Shown here one piece after another: positions 18,348 to 27,117 of a stretch of 64,000 nt of DNA (its first letter is position 1; each line of letters starts with the position of its first letter). This stretch comes from Polystyrenella longa (GTDB lineage: Bacteria; Planctomycetota; Planctomycetia; Planctomycetales; Planctomycetaceae). The notes under the pieces were generated by a model that searched no databases, had not been told where the DNA came from, and saw only the letters and a list, made by a program, of their open reading frames with translations. Made by a program: the position numbers and the translations under genes. Location of the stretch: NCBI RefSeq assembly GCF_007750395.1, contig NZ_CP036281.1, forward strand, positions 3,309,001 through 3,373,000, in the 5' to 3' direction.

Positions 18348-19712
18348 CTAAATCAGAAAGAGTTCAGTCAACTGGGAGGAATATCTCATCAACGCTCCAG
18401 CGAGAAGCACAAGTAGCAGAGCAACAGTGTCACGCCTCTGAAAATGATCCGCGCGACCATGGGAACGGACATAATTCAAGAGTAGCCCGGTTGGACAACC
18501 ATATTTGCAGTATCCCATCGGGACGAAAATGGAAAACAGCAGGCCCACAATCGCGACGAAGATTGTCGCCAGTCCAGCGGCAGTCAGCAGATAAGCATCA
18601 AAGGGTTCAATCCCAGCCAGCTCGAAAGGGATATCGAGAAACACGACAATCAGCACGAAAACGAGTAGTGATGGGGGTAACCACATCAGGCCGCTTTTCA
18701 CCTCGGACCGAAGTTTGATCTGCCACGGACTGTAGGCCGCGAGCATCTGCTGTACAGCACCGTGAGGACAAATATGAGAACAGTAAACAGGCCGTCGCGT
18801 TCCCCAGGGGAAGATAAATGCGGTTGCCATGACTAGCGCGAGACCTGGCGCCAGTTTTAAGGGAACTCCATTTAGTGCCCACCCCGCAATTAACGACTGC
18901 GCGATTAAGTCCCCACTCCAGAAACCGAGCAAGCCGATCATCGAAATCTGCGTAAGCAATCTTAAACTACGATAACGACGGAGCCGGGTGAAACTAAAAA
19001 GCACCGCCCAGCAAACCAGCAGAATGACCGTAATTTCAGAAGCAGACCAGTTCCAGCGAGTGCCAGTCGCTTGCTGATCCTCAGGTAGAATTGCCTTCAT
19101 CCGGTCTTGCATGCTGTAGGCGATGTTCATACTAGTCATCGTCGCACCGGAGACTCCTTCGATTTGCTCTTCCTTGAAATCGAGTGTCGCCATTTCCAGC
19201 CAACTGAGCTTATTGAATTGCGACATGAACCAGGAATCAGCCCGCACATCCGCGACATGCGTTTTCGTGTCTTCGCTATAGCGAATTCGAAACCCGACGA
19301 TTCGCTCCTCATCGAACTCCCAGTCGATGGGTTTTTCGGGAATTAATTCATCGATACGAGACGGCTCGGATGTTTCTTTGTTTTGGAATACGACTAGAAC
19401 TTCCGTCGGACCACAGTAACCAATCAATTCCCGGCATTCCGGAAACGTCGATAGTGCATAGCCGATAGATTCCCCAGCTTTATCCAGAACATAGAATCCG
19501 TTTCGAGGGGATCGATCAATTTCCAATCGCTCGGCAGCCGGCAGGAACTGTGATACCTCCGTCACATCCAGTGGCCGCTTCAGCTCGCGACTCACCTGGA
19601 AGTGATGCTCATGCATCATCCAGAGGACAAGTCCCAGCATGACCGCGCGATAGAGGCGCAAACCGCCTCCTTTCCAGAGCGTTATCCAGAATGACGAGCC
19701 CCGTTCCGACAT
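18348..19712 (-). CDS. NosR/NapH-like FMN-binding and 4Fe-4S membrane protein
   Basis: About 454 residues from the ATG at 19712; the frame continues to 19766 but would overlap the upstream gene. Order: one N-terminal membrane helix, a periplasmic FMN-binding domain with the EGVSGATMTS motif whose Thr is the usual covalent FMN site, then about five membrane helices. Between these lie two cysteine clusters, YCSHICPHG and GYCKYGCPTG, typical of NapH/NosR-type ferredoxin domains. Each has three Cys rather than the classic four. Such proteins pass electrons across the membrane. It starts 13 bp after the FAD oxidoreductase gene, so the two are probably cotranscribed. Confidence 0.85.
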   Translation of the reverse strand: MSERGSSFWITLWKGGGLRLYRAVMLGLVLWMMHEHHFQVSRELKRPLDVTEVSQFLPAAERLEIDRSPRNGFYVLDKAGESIGYALSTFPECRELIGYCGPTEVLVVFQNKETSEPSRIDELIPEKPIDWEFDEERIVGFRIRYSEDTKTHVADVRADSWFMSQFNKLSWLEMATLDFKEEQIEGVSGATMTSMNIAYSMQDRMKAILPEDQQATGTRWNWSASEITVILLVCWAVLFSFTRLRRYRSLRLLTQISMIGLLGFWSGDLIAQSLIAGWALNGVPLKLAPGLALVMATAFIFPWGTRRPVYCSHICPHGAVQQMLAAYSPWQIKLRSEVKSGLMWLPPSLLVFVLIVVFLDIPFELAGIEPFDAYLLTAAGLATIFVAIVGLLFSIFVPMGYCKYGCPTGLLLNYVRSHGRADHFQRRDTVALLLVLLAGALMRYSSQLTELFLI

Positions 19713-19725
19713 GATACTCAACAGA

Positions 19726-21981
19726 TTATTCAACAGGTAATATCTGTACCGCATCGGCAGCAACATAACCAGTTACCCCAGCGGCTGAAATGAACACGGA
19801 GGAAGTAGCATCAGGCGTAAACCCAAACTTACCCAGCGGGACAAACAGCTGATCTTTCTTTCGCACTTTAGTCTGGTCGATCTTTACCTGGCTTGTTTTG
19901 CCCTCGTGTTCAATATGAACAGTGAGATCTTTCGTTCTGTTTTCATGCGGCGTAAATGAGAGTCCGACTTCGTATTCACCCGCTGTGGGGACAGTGAACG
20001 TATAACGAATCGTCGTCTCATCCGATTTGCCAGCATACAGGTATTCGTCGCCGACAAATCCGTTCACACCGTGGCCACTATGCCAGTTGCCAGTGGTAAA
20101 TGCATCCGTGTTATCGAGAACGATTCCCTTCAACGTTTCGCGGGAAACTCCCCGAACGGGATAGGGTAACGCCGAGCCTGTTACCTGAAGCTCGCTATCG
20201 ACAGTTTCTCGCCGGGCTCGACCGGGTAAGTTCATGAGTTCGTCCAACTCCGGCCAGTATTCAGTATAAACATCACGGGGCGAGCATCCATGAATTTTGC
20301 AGATCGAGGCCGCCTTACCGACAACTTCCCCCATCATACCGCATGTCTTCATCACTCGTACGGTACCGAGGGCACCGTGAGTTACGCTTATGCAACGACC
20401 GGCCATGAATAGATTGTTTATGTTCCGCGAGTAGAAACAGCGATAGGGAACGGGATACCCGTAGTTCTTGTCGACAGATCGATCAAACTCTGCATAAGAG
20501 ATAAACGGATCTTCAGGGTACTTTTGCATGTATCGTTTTTTGGGATAGTGGAGATCGATGTCCCACGTCGTTGGTACACAGCCATCCGGGAATTCCTTCT
20601 TGCCTGTGATATCCTCCCGGGTAAGTAAGACATCTCCCAGTAGACGACGGGATTCGCGTGGCCCACCAATATAGGCAATCCAGGTCAGAGCGGCATTCTG
20701 ATGTTTTTCGGCACCGTCGCCATTTTTCATCGCATTGAAGGCACCGTACACAGCCCGCAAGTTCCAGTCGCGAACGTACTCAAGGTCTTCAATCGGGTGG
20801 CGATCAAATCCTCCTTCCCAGAACCATTCACCATGCCCACGACGTGGGTAGGGGAAATCGTCCATTTTGAGTTGCAGCGCCCAAGGGACTTCCGGGAATT
20901 GAGCGGCCTTTTCGGTCTCTTCCCAGCGCCACATGTTACTCATCCCCATGTGGCCTTCTTCAAGCATGTCAAAATCAGCATTCACCAATGCACCAAGGAC
21001 ACCGTGGCCGGTTGCGTCAACAAAGAGAGGAGCGTGAAATTCAACTTGAGCTCCCGATCGTGTGTCGAAGGCGGTCACTGATTGAACTTCTTCATTCTCT
21101 GACTGCGCGGCGTAAACGTGATGATTCAAGAATAAGGTAATGTTGGCTTCAGCTCGAACGATGGCTTCTTTCTTCTCATCTTCGAACTCGGCTTTGGTTC
21201 CGGGAGACTGTGTTGCGGAATCGGCAAATTCCTGGACGATTTCGCCGATGTGGGGATACTTGCCGCGACGAAGAAGCCCTTGTGCCCAGACGCGAATTTC
21301 TGAACTTCCATTCCCTCCCAATACAGGACGGTTTTGAATGAGAGCGACTTTGCACCCCATGCGAGCAGCGGAAATCGCGGCCCCCATACCGGAGTAACCT
21401 CCTCCGGCGACGACCAGATCGTAATCTTGAATCGTCGGTTTTACAGAGTTCCCCAGCATTTCCTGCCGCCAACTGGCAAACGCTTCGGAGCTGTTATCAG
21501 GCTGGAAATCTTTGTCCGTCGTGAACAGAATCGCATCACAACGTCCGTCGAAGCCGGTCAGGTCGTGCAGACTCAGTTCCACTTCCGTCTGATTGATATC
21601 GACCGTTCCTCCCGATTGCCAAAACCAGTTAGCACTTTTTGTACCGAAAGTCTCTTCCAGCGGGGTTCCATTCACATTGAGTTGAAAACGACCCGGCGTA
21701 CCGGGTTGTTTCCAACGGGCAACCCAGTCTTTCGTTCGTACGAAGACATGATAGGTCCCCGTTTTCGGAAACGTCACTGTCGTCTCAGCATCCGCCACTG
21801 CCTTACCCAGCCCATGAGCGAGCAAATACGGAGAGCCCATGTTTTGAATGAACTGAGTATCCAGTTTCCAGCCGCCGTGGGATTCAAAGCTTTCTGCTTC
21901 CACCAAAACCGTTTCCGCTATTGCGAAGCGGGGAACGAAGGAAACCGTAATCAGCAGACAAGCAATAATAAGCGTGCGCAT
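19726..21981 (-). CDS. Secreted FAD-dependent oxidoreductase with N-terminal carbohydrate-binding-like domain
   Basis: A 751-residue protein with a signal peptide (residues 1-22, cut near AIA-ET). Residues 24-157 form a beta-sandwich like CBM35-type or xanthan-lyase-associated modules (VLVEAESFESHGGW...LHDLTGFDGRCDAILF). A Rossmann domain follows with AGGGYSGMG at 192-200 and a distal VDATGHG FAD motif. This is the FAD_oxidored group that is expanded in Planctomycetes and thought to act on sugars or polysaccharide fragments. Residues about 640-750 form a second beta-sandwich. It is followed 13 bp later by the NosR-like gene, a possible electron acceptor. Confidence 0.85.
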   Translation of the reverse strand: MRTLIIACLLITVSFVPRFAIAETVLVEAESFESHGGWKLDTQFIQNMGSPYLLAHGLGKAVADAETTVTFPKTGTYHVFVRTKDWVARWKQPGTPGRFQLNVNGTPLEETFGTKSANWFWQSGGTVDINQTEVELSLHDLTGFDGRCDAILFTTDKDFQPDNSSEAFASWRQEMLGNSVKPTIQDYDLVVAGGGYSGMGAAISAARMGCKVALIQNRPVLGGNGSSEIRVWAQGLLRRGKYPHIGEIVQEFADSATQSPGTKAEFEDEKKEAIVRAEANITLFLNHHVYAAQSENEEVQSVTAFDTRSGAQVEFHAPLFVDATGHGVLGALVNADFDMLEEGHMGMSNMWRWEETEKAAQFPEVPWALQLKMDDFPYPRRGHGEWFWEGGFDRHPIEDLEYVRDWNLRAVYGAFNAMKNGDGAEKHQNAALTWIAYIGGPRESRRLLGDVLLTREDITGKKEFPDGCVPTTWDIDLHYPKKRYMQKYPEDPFISYAEFDRSVDKNYGYPVPYRCFYSRNINNLFMAGRCISVTHGALGTVRVMKTCGMMGEVVGKAASICKIHGCSPRDVYTEYWPELDELMNLPGRARRETVDSELQVTGSALPYPVRGVSRETLKGIVLDNTDAFTTGNWHSGHGVNGFVGDEYLYAGKSDETTIRYTFTVPTAGEYEVGLSFTPHENRTKDLTVHIEHEGKTSQVKIDQTKVRKKDQLFVPLGKFGFTPDATSSVFISAAGVTGYVAADAVQILPVE

Positions 21982-22039
21982 GATGACAAACCTGTTAGAC
22001 GTAAAAGTAAAGTATTGGGAGTTTAATCGATCAGACGGG

Positions 22040-24259
22040 TTACTTCGCGATCAACCATTCTACGGCAGCCTGAATCAACTCTTCGCTATCGCCGGAACTC
22101 GTCACCATGTCCGCAGCTCCTGCTGCAGAATAAGATTTCTCAACCACAGTTGGGACACCAGCCTCTTCACCACCAATCCAAAGAGGATAGGGGGCGGACA
22201 GAGAGAGTAAACCGGGAACGTCTCCATACTTCACGACACCCGGCAGAAATTGGGGGTCTCGGAAGGAAGGTAACTGCGTAAACCGGAAGTTGTTCGAGAC
22301 GACCGCCGCTTTGTTGACCTTGTCGCCAGCAATCGCACGGGCAGCAGCGACTAATGGCCCTGCTCCATTAGTGCCCAATAAAGACAGGGACTCCGGAGCA
22401 TGCTCGTCTCCACGGATGAACGCAATAACAGTCAAGATATCATGGACGCGACTGGCGAAGACCGAATGGTTGAACCCGAATGTGTAGCCAGCGAAAGCCC
22501 GAGGACTTTCAACTTTGGGGGTTTCATTGAACTCGGTGCCAGGAACGAGAAATTCACCCTGGTATAACAAATCGACTCCCATGACTGCATTTCCCGATTC
22601 AATCAACTGGCGAACTTCTGCAGTCGGTTCCTGTTGATCATTCACGAGCGCCGACTTGCCGGCACCATCTACCCACAAAACGACGTGACCATTCCACTCG
22701 GTATTTTTGGGAAAGAAGGAGATCATCGGGACCTCTTCTCCCCGACTAGTCAAAGTTAGTTTGTCTTTAAACAACAGATAGCCATCGCGTTCCTGTTTGT
22801 CGACTTTCGTCCGTTGAATCTCGTCTGATGCGGGAAGTTTTCTTCCGATGATAGTTTCTATCGCTCCTCCTACCACACGCTGATATTCGGCAAGCGTTTT
22901 CTCATCAGTGGGTTCCAGTGAAGCAATTAAAGCGTCATCGCGATCCGACATCTGACGTGTCAAAGAAACTTCATATTCGTCACCGCCAGCGGGCGCAGGA
23001 TGCTCTTCGTTCCAAACGGCGTGCTCTTCTTTGGTCAGAACTTCATAGTCATCCTCAACAATCGGTTCTTCCAGGCCGAGATTCAAATACTTATTGAACC
23101 ACGAATACATAACCGCACGCGTGACGTAATTGTAGTTATGCGGATAGTTAGGGTAGAAGTTGCAGAAGACATCTTCTTTCTTACCAATCATGGAATACAA
23201 CTTCTGCAATTCTGGATAGCCATCTTCCATCATCGCCTTCGTCCAGTCGTTGGCGGCAGTCATCGCTTGAGGTTTGGGCGCAAATAATGCAGCCAGTTCA
23301 ACATTCCCAGTTCCGACTCGCAGCAGGCTGCAATTTTCACAAGTACATCCCCCCTGCATAGAGGTGGATACCATGCCTTGCGGAAATGCAGCGATGGGCC
23401 GGTCGTCTGTCGCACATAGGAGAATCGTCTGTGTTCCTCCGCCGCTTCCGCCAGTGACCGCTAAGCGAGTCGGGTCTACGTCGGGTAACGATTCAAGAAA
23501 ATCGAGAGCACGAATAGAGTTCCAACTCTGAATTCCCATCACGCTTTGCAGTCGCGATTCAGCCTGAGCCGTAAAGAGCCCCCATCGTTCCGCGTTCTCC
23601 ATTTCCGGTCGTGGTTCGGAATAACCGTGAGCAAGTTTTCTCGAAATCTGAACACTGTCGGCGTAGCCCAGCATGTCGTAGATGAAGACGACGCATCCCA
23701 TTCTCGCAAGCTGAACGCAGCGGGCAATTTTCGGAAAACGGCCAGAGCCTTCAAAACGTTCCTGGCCACGTGTGATCATTTGTAGAACTTGTTTCTCCGA
23801 GTATTCATGAAGTCGACCACCGTGACCGTGCGGCGAGAGAATACCGGGGCGTTTGCCTTCCGCGTTTTCAGGACGAAAGAGCAATCCACTCACAAAATGC
23901 CCCGGCATACTTTCAAAGTACACTTTTTCAATCGTGATCCCTTCGCGAGTAAATTTCCCATGGATCACTGGATTGAGCGGAGTCCGTTCCGGCATGGGCC
24001 ACATGCCAGTCGCGACAAGAATTCGCCGTTTCAAGTCCGCGGCCCGTTCTTCCCATGCCTTTTTCGATTCAGGAACGGTAAACGGAAAATGCCCGTTCAG
24101 ATCTTTGAGTGGATTTAATCGACTGTCAGCAGGGAGTTCTCCCTCTTTATAGATCTTTGTATCGATTGGTTCAGCCTGCAGGGGCATGGCAAGAAATAAC
24201 AAGCAGACGGGGACAGTCAACAGCAGCGTGACACAACTTGAACGAGACCAGAAACGCAT
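22040..24259 (-). CDS. Secreted large alpha/beta hydrolase (acetyl xylan esterase-like)
   Basis: A 739-residue protein with a signal peptide (residues 1-29). The alpha/beta hydrolase core has an oxyanion segment near SPHGHGG (143-149) and the nucleophile elbow GGSGGG at 270-275 (S272 likely nucleophile). This is followed by a CTCENCS cluster, and by YPHNYN, which may supply the catalytic His. The remaining 330 residues form a second domain that includes DLLYQGEF. The family resembles acetyl xylan esterase / dienelactone hydrolase-like proteins frequent in Planctomycetes. It precedes the FAD oxidoreductase by 58 bp on the same strand, suggesting joint use on a polysaccharide. Confidence 0.8.
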   Translation of the reverse strand: MRFWSRSSCVTLLLTVPVCLLFLAMPLQAEPIDTKIYKEGELPADSRLNPLKDLNGHFPFTVPESKKAWEERAADLKRRILVATGMWPMPERTPLNPVIHGKFTREGITIEKVYFESMPGHFVSGLLFRPENAEGKRPGILSPHGHGGRLHEYSEKQVLQMITRGQERFEGSGRFPKIARCVQLARMGCVVFIYDMLGYADSVQISRKLAHGYSEPRPEMENAERWGLFTAQAESRLQSVMGIQSWNSIRALDFLESLPDVDPTRLAVTGGSGGGTQTILLCATDDRPIAAFPQGMVSTSMQGGCTCENCSLLRVGTGNVELAALFAPKPQAMTAANDWTKAMMEDGYPELQKLYSMIGKKEDVFCNFYPNYPHNYNYVTRAVMYSWFNKYLNLGLEEPIVEDDYEVLTKEEHAVWNEEHPAPAGGDEYEVSLTRQMSDRDDALIASLEPTDEKTLAEYQRVVGGAIETIIGRKLPASDEIQRTKVDKQERDGYLLFKDKLTLTSRGEEVPMISFFPKNTEWNGHVVLWVDGAGKSALVNDQQEPTAEVRQLIESGNAVMGVDLLYQGEFLVPGTEFNETPKVESPRAFAGYTFGFNHSVFASRVHDILTVIAFIRGDEHAPESLSLLGTNGAGPLVAAARAIAGDKVNKAAVVSNNFRFTQLPSFRDPQFLPGVVKYGDVPGLLSLSAPYPLWIGGEEAGVPTVVEKSYSAAGAADMVTSSGDSEELIQAAVEWLIAK

Positions 24260-24711
24260 TCAGAACTCCCTGGATGTTAAGCAAAAAGTAGTTTCAATAT
24301 TGGGGGGACAATCAGAGATTGAACGATATCCGTTGTTGGCGACCTTCTCATATTGAAATCGCCAACCTGACATGTCCATCCGAGACCGCTTTTAACGCCT
24401 GCTCACAGGATTGCAGCAGGTCGGTGGGAAAGAGTTCTATCTTAGACGGTGCCGAGAGGGATGTCGAATCATCTCACTTTGTATTCTGCCGTGATTCAAT
24501 ATCCGGATTTAGAGCAGATTTTCGTATTGAATGTGTGCTTGCGATTGAAACGAAAAAACCTGCCTATTCTCGCACAAGGCGGAATAGGCAGGTTCTACAT
24601 TAACTGATCTAACCTTCACACGGCTGCAGATGAATTCCACCTCTTCTGAATCAGCCGATTAGTTCAGCTTTCTGATTGTTTGATCAAATATTAATTGATC
24701 AGAAAGATGCT
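24260..24711. other. Gene-free stretch with hairpins
   Basis: A 94-codon plus-strand frame (24319-24603) runs through the terminator at 24553 and has no ribosome site, so I do not call it. The stretch holds a CCTGCT/AGCAGG hairpin near 24399-24422, a strong terminator, and a CTTTCTGAT/ATCAGAAAG repeat with a nested TGATCAA/TTGATCA pair near 24668-24705. Confidence 0.5.
24553..24594 (-). terminator. Rho-independent terminator of the EF-hand gene
   Basis: A perfect 13-bp stem (AACCTGCCTATTC with GAATAGGCAGGTT) around a 12-nt loop. On the minus strand it is followed by a run of six T. It lies about 120 bp after the stop of the EF-hand gene. Confidence 0.8.
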
Positions 24712-26394
24712 CTAAAAATCAGCCTTCGGTTTTTCATCTTCTTTAGACTTTTTCTCTTTAGAACCTTTTCCTTTTTTACCTTTAGGACCTTTTTCTCCTT
24801 TAGGTCCACGAGGAGATTTGAACTCTTCTTTGGAAATAGTGCCGTCACTGTCTTTGTCCAGTTTGGCAAGTCGTTCCTTCATGCGTTCCGGAAGTTCGGC
24901 TTCGCTGAGTTTTCCGTCCTCGTCTTTATCCAGTCGTTTGAAGAAACCTTCCGCCCGGTCTTTCCCACTCATGCGGGGTCCGCGGCCTTCTGGTTTTTCC
25001 ATTTCTTTTCCTTGCTTACGACCATGCATTCCTTTACCGCCACGCATGCCTCTATGGTGCATTCCCATACGTCCTTCTCCGCGGTGATGTCCATCTCTCT
25101 TGCCCATTCGGCCTTGGCGACGTCCATGCTCGGATTTGTCGTGATCAATTTTGGGTTTGCCGATCAGCTCAGGAATACTGACCTGACCATCTTCATCTTT
25201 GTCGAGTTCAGCAAACATCTCAGCAGCTTTGGAAAGCTCTTCCTTGCTCAGTTTTTTATCTTCGTTGGTATCAAGCGTGTTTAAGAGTCCCCCTTCAAAT
25301 GTCGGAGGATGATGAGAGAAACGTCCAAAGTGCCCAGGTCCACGGCCCATTCCCGCGTAATGACCGCCACGATGTCCTCGACCGCTGAAGTGTCCGTATC
25401 CACGGCCCTGAGAATCTCGGTGTCCTCTGGCATATCGAGAACCATGTCCGCGATCTCCACGGCCCCAGTGTCCGCGACCACGATCACCCCGTTCTCCGTA
25501 TCCTCGATCACCATGGCCGCGTTCACCATGACCACGACGAGAATAGCGGTGATGCCCACGTTCGGAGCGATGATCTCCACGACCACGCATCCCATGCTTG
25601 CGATCGCCTTTACCTTCTCCTTTTTCCATACGTGCTTTCATATGGGCCTGCATCCGTTCTTTCATTTGTTCGAATGCCGCTTTGAGATCGTCAGCAGTAA
25701 CTTCCGTCTGCCCTTCTTTGAGCATCCGTTGCATACGCTCGGGAATCTCTTCACCCGTCAGTTTGCCATCTTCATCCTTGTCGTGATGTTTGATGATCTC
25801 TTCAGGTGCAGGAGGTTTCATACGACCGAATCCAGGACGACCTTTGCCCTCCGGTTTCATCGCTTTAACTCCCTCTTGTTTTCCTTTGCCTTTATTACCT
25901 TTTTTCCCTTCAGGCTTTCCCTGTCGGGCTTTCTTCCTGCCTTCTTCTTTAGCCTTTTTCTTTTCAGCTTTTTTATCGGTATTTTCTGCTTCCGCTTTGT
26001 TTGTGTCCGTTTTTTCAGCGGCTGGTTTGGCTTCTACAGGCTTGGCTTCTTCCGCCTTTGTTTCTTCTGGTTTTGCCTCTTCCGTTTTGGCTTCCTCAGG
26101 TTTGGCTTCCTCTGCGGCAGCTTCATCCTGATTTAATGCCAATACGAATTCGTCCTGGCTGAGCGAACCATTCTTGTCCGTATCACCACGCAACATGAGT
26201 TGAGTCAGGAAGCGTTCCTTCTCGGGGGCAACTTCATCCGAAGTCAGTTGACCATCCGCATTCCCGTCGAGGGATGCAAACAGTTCCGCGTCCTGTGCCG
26301 CTTTTGAATCGGCATCAGCGAATACGGACTGACCTCCCATTGTCAGCACCAGCAATCCCAAACCGAGCGTACCGGCCGTTTTTGTGAATTTCAT
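24712..26394 (-). CDS. Secreted multi-EF-hand protein, highly basic and His/Arg/Gly-rich
   Basis: About 560 residues from the ATG at 26394, which has AAGGAG 8 nt upstream. A signal peptide (MKFTKTAGTLGLGLLVLT, cut near VFA-DA) sends it out of the cytoplasm. EF-hand loops include DGNADGQLTSDE, DTDKNGSLSQDE, DKDEDGKLTGEE, DTNEDKKLSKEE, DKDEDGQVSIPE, DKDEDGKLSEAE and DKDSDGTISKEE, so about seven sites. Between them lie an E/A/K/P-rich linker, a K-rich block, and a long tract of Arg, Gly, His, Asp and Tyr (RGHGERGHGDRG type). The C-terminus is a GPKG/Lys tail. Calcium binding is well supported; the basic tract could bind nucleic acid, phosphate or anionic glycans. Function is not known. Confidence 0.85.
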   Translation of the reverse strand: MKFTKTAGTLGLGLLVLTMGGQSVFADADSKAAQDAELFASLDGNADGQLTSDEVAPEKERFLTQLMLRGDTDKNGSLSQDEFVLALNQDEAAAEEAKPEEAKTEEAKPEETKAEEAKPVEAKPAAEKTDTNKAEAENTDKKAEKKKAKEEGRKKARQGKPEGKKGNKGKGKQEGVKAMKPEGKGRPGFGRMKPPAPEEIIKHHDKDEDGKLTGEEIPERMQRMLKEGQTEVTADDLKAAFEQMKERMQAHMKARMEKGEGKGDRKHGMRGRGDHRSERGHHRYSRRGHGERGHGDRGYGERGDRGRGHWGRGDRGHGSRYARGHRDSQGRGYGHFSGRGHRGGHYAGMGRGPGHFGRFSHHPPTFEGGLLNTLDTNEDKKLSKEELSKAAEMFAELDKDEDGQVSIPELIGKPKIDHDKSEHGRRQGRMGKRDGHHRGEGRMGMHHRGMRGGKGMHGRKQGKEMEKPEGRGPRMSGKDRAEGFFKRLDKDEDGKLSEAELPERMKERLAKLDKDSDGTISKEEFKSPRGPKGEKGPKGKKGKGSKEKKSKEDEKPKADF

Positions 26395-26749
26395 CTTTGT
26401 ATCTCCTTTTGACCTTTCTGTTGATCGCAACAGAAAGCACACGGGGGTTATTCAATAGAAGTTGATCATTCCCTGGTCCTGACCGTTTCCATACTTGGAT
26501 CGATACCAATATCGAAAGGACCTTCCTCAGCCCAAACAAGCATTATTCAGCAGTTTCGAGATTGCTCGTTTGCGTGGGTGAACTAACTACTAAACCCAGC
26601 CGAGTAACGAAAGTAGCGGCCTGATTTTCAAAATATTATTTTGCCTGGCTCATAATTTTTTGGATCTAAAGGAGACAATTTCCTCCTCCCTCGTTTTTTG
26701 AACCGACACGCCAGACCAGAACATTTGACCACGCACTGTCTTAAGCGCA

Positions 26750-27040
26750 TAAAAAAAGGGCAGCCCCGAGGTTGTGAAAGGAGACGAAAGTGCAGGGGCC
26801 GCCCCGAAAGTAAATTATAAAAGGGTTTCGTCAATTAGCGAATTGACTGGAATTGTTTGTGGTTCTTCAAAGCGAGCTGAAGAACTCAACCACCAAGAGT
26901 CTATGCAAACAATTTCTCCTTTTAAGTGAGATGCTTCAAGCCCGCCCGAGAGGGTCCCTTCGCGTATAGCGAGACCGGAAAAACTGCCCGACTACTCCCT
27001 CAGCCGGTATCCCCGTTACTTCTACTATCGCCGATTTATA
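26750..27040 (-). ncRNA. Candidate structured RNA ending in a terminator
   Basis: Read on the minus strand. First comes an ACCGG...CCGGT stem enclosing a GGGAGTAGTCGGG box near 26970-27010. Then a three-part hairpin at 26851-26914 (AATTGTTTG/CAAACAATT, GTGGTT/AACCAC, and TTCTTCA/TGAAGAA as apex), then a perfect 7-bp hairpin GTCAATT-AGCG-AATTGAC at 26830-26847. Last is a 10-bp GC-rich stem (26758-26767 with 26795-26804) followed by seven T. The mismatch in that last stem becomes a G-U pair only in the minus-strand RNA, which favours this strand. It could be an independent small RNA, a leader of the EF-hand gene, or the trailer of the metal operon. No known family is recognised and both ends are estimates. 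Confidence 0.35.
26751..26805 (-). terminator. Rho-independent terminator, minus strand
   Basis: GGGCGGCCCC and GGGGCTGCCC pair over 10 bp (one G-U) with a loop of about 27 nt and a following run of seven T. It could end the candidate RNA, or the transcript of the metal ABC operon about 300 bp upstream. Confidence 0.65.
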
Positions 27041-27117
27041 TTCACATTCAAGAAGAATTTACGGAAAATTTATCAAATTGGATTTCCGTTCCATTTTCCT
27101 ATAGACAGTGTCGAATT

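Larger units (their letters stand above)
26395..27117. other. Long gene-free stretch with dense hairpins
   Basis: About 720 bp between the EF-hand gene and the metal permease gene. No convincing protein gene; an 81-codon plus-strand frame at 26926-27171 runs into the opposing permease gene and has no start signal. The centre holds several nested hairpins and a terminator, described in the separate candidate RNA entry. Confidence 0.5.

Noticed and set aside
21334-22026. 230-codon plus-strand frame opposite the FAD oxidoreductase
   Set aside because: Shadow frame; the minus-strand protein has a signal peptide and a GxGxxG motif.
24319-24603. 94-codon plus-strand frame downstream of the EF-hand gene
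   Set aside because: It spans a strong terminator and has no start signal or recognisable domain.
25309-26136. 275-codon plus-strand frame opposite the EF-hand gene
   Set aside because: It is the mirror of a low-complexity coding region, rich in Phe and Ser runs, with no ribosome site. The minus-strand gene has a signal peptide, EF-hand motifs and AAGGAG.
26920-27040. Classical yybP-ykoY manganese riboswitch
   Set aside because: Only a GGGAGTAG box is similar. The second conserved loop and the typical paperclip arrangement were not found, and the downstream gene is not a known Mn exporter.
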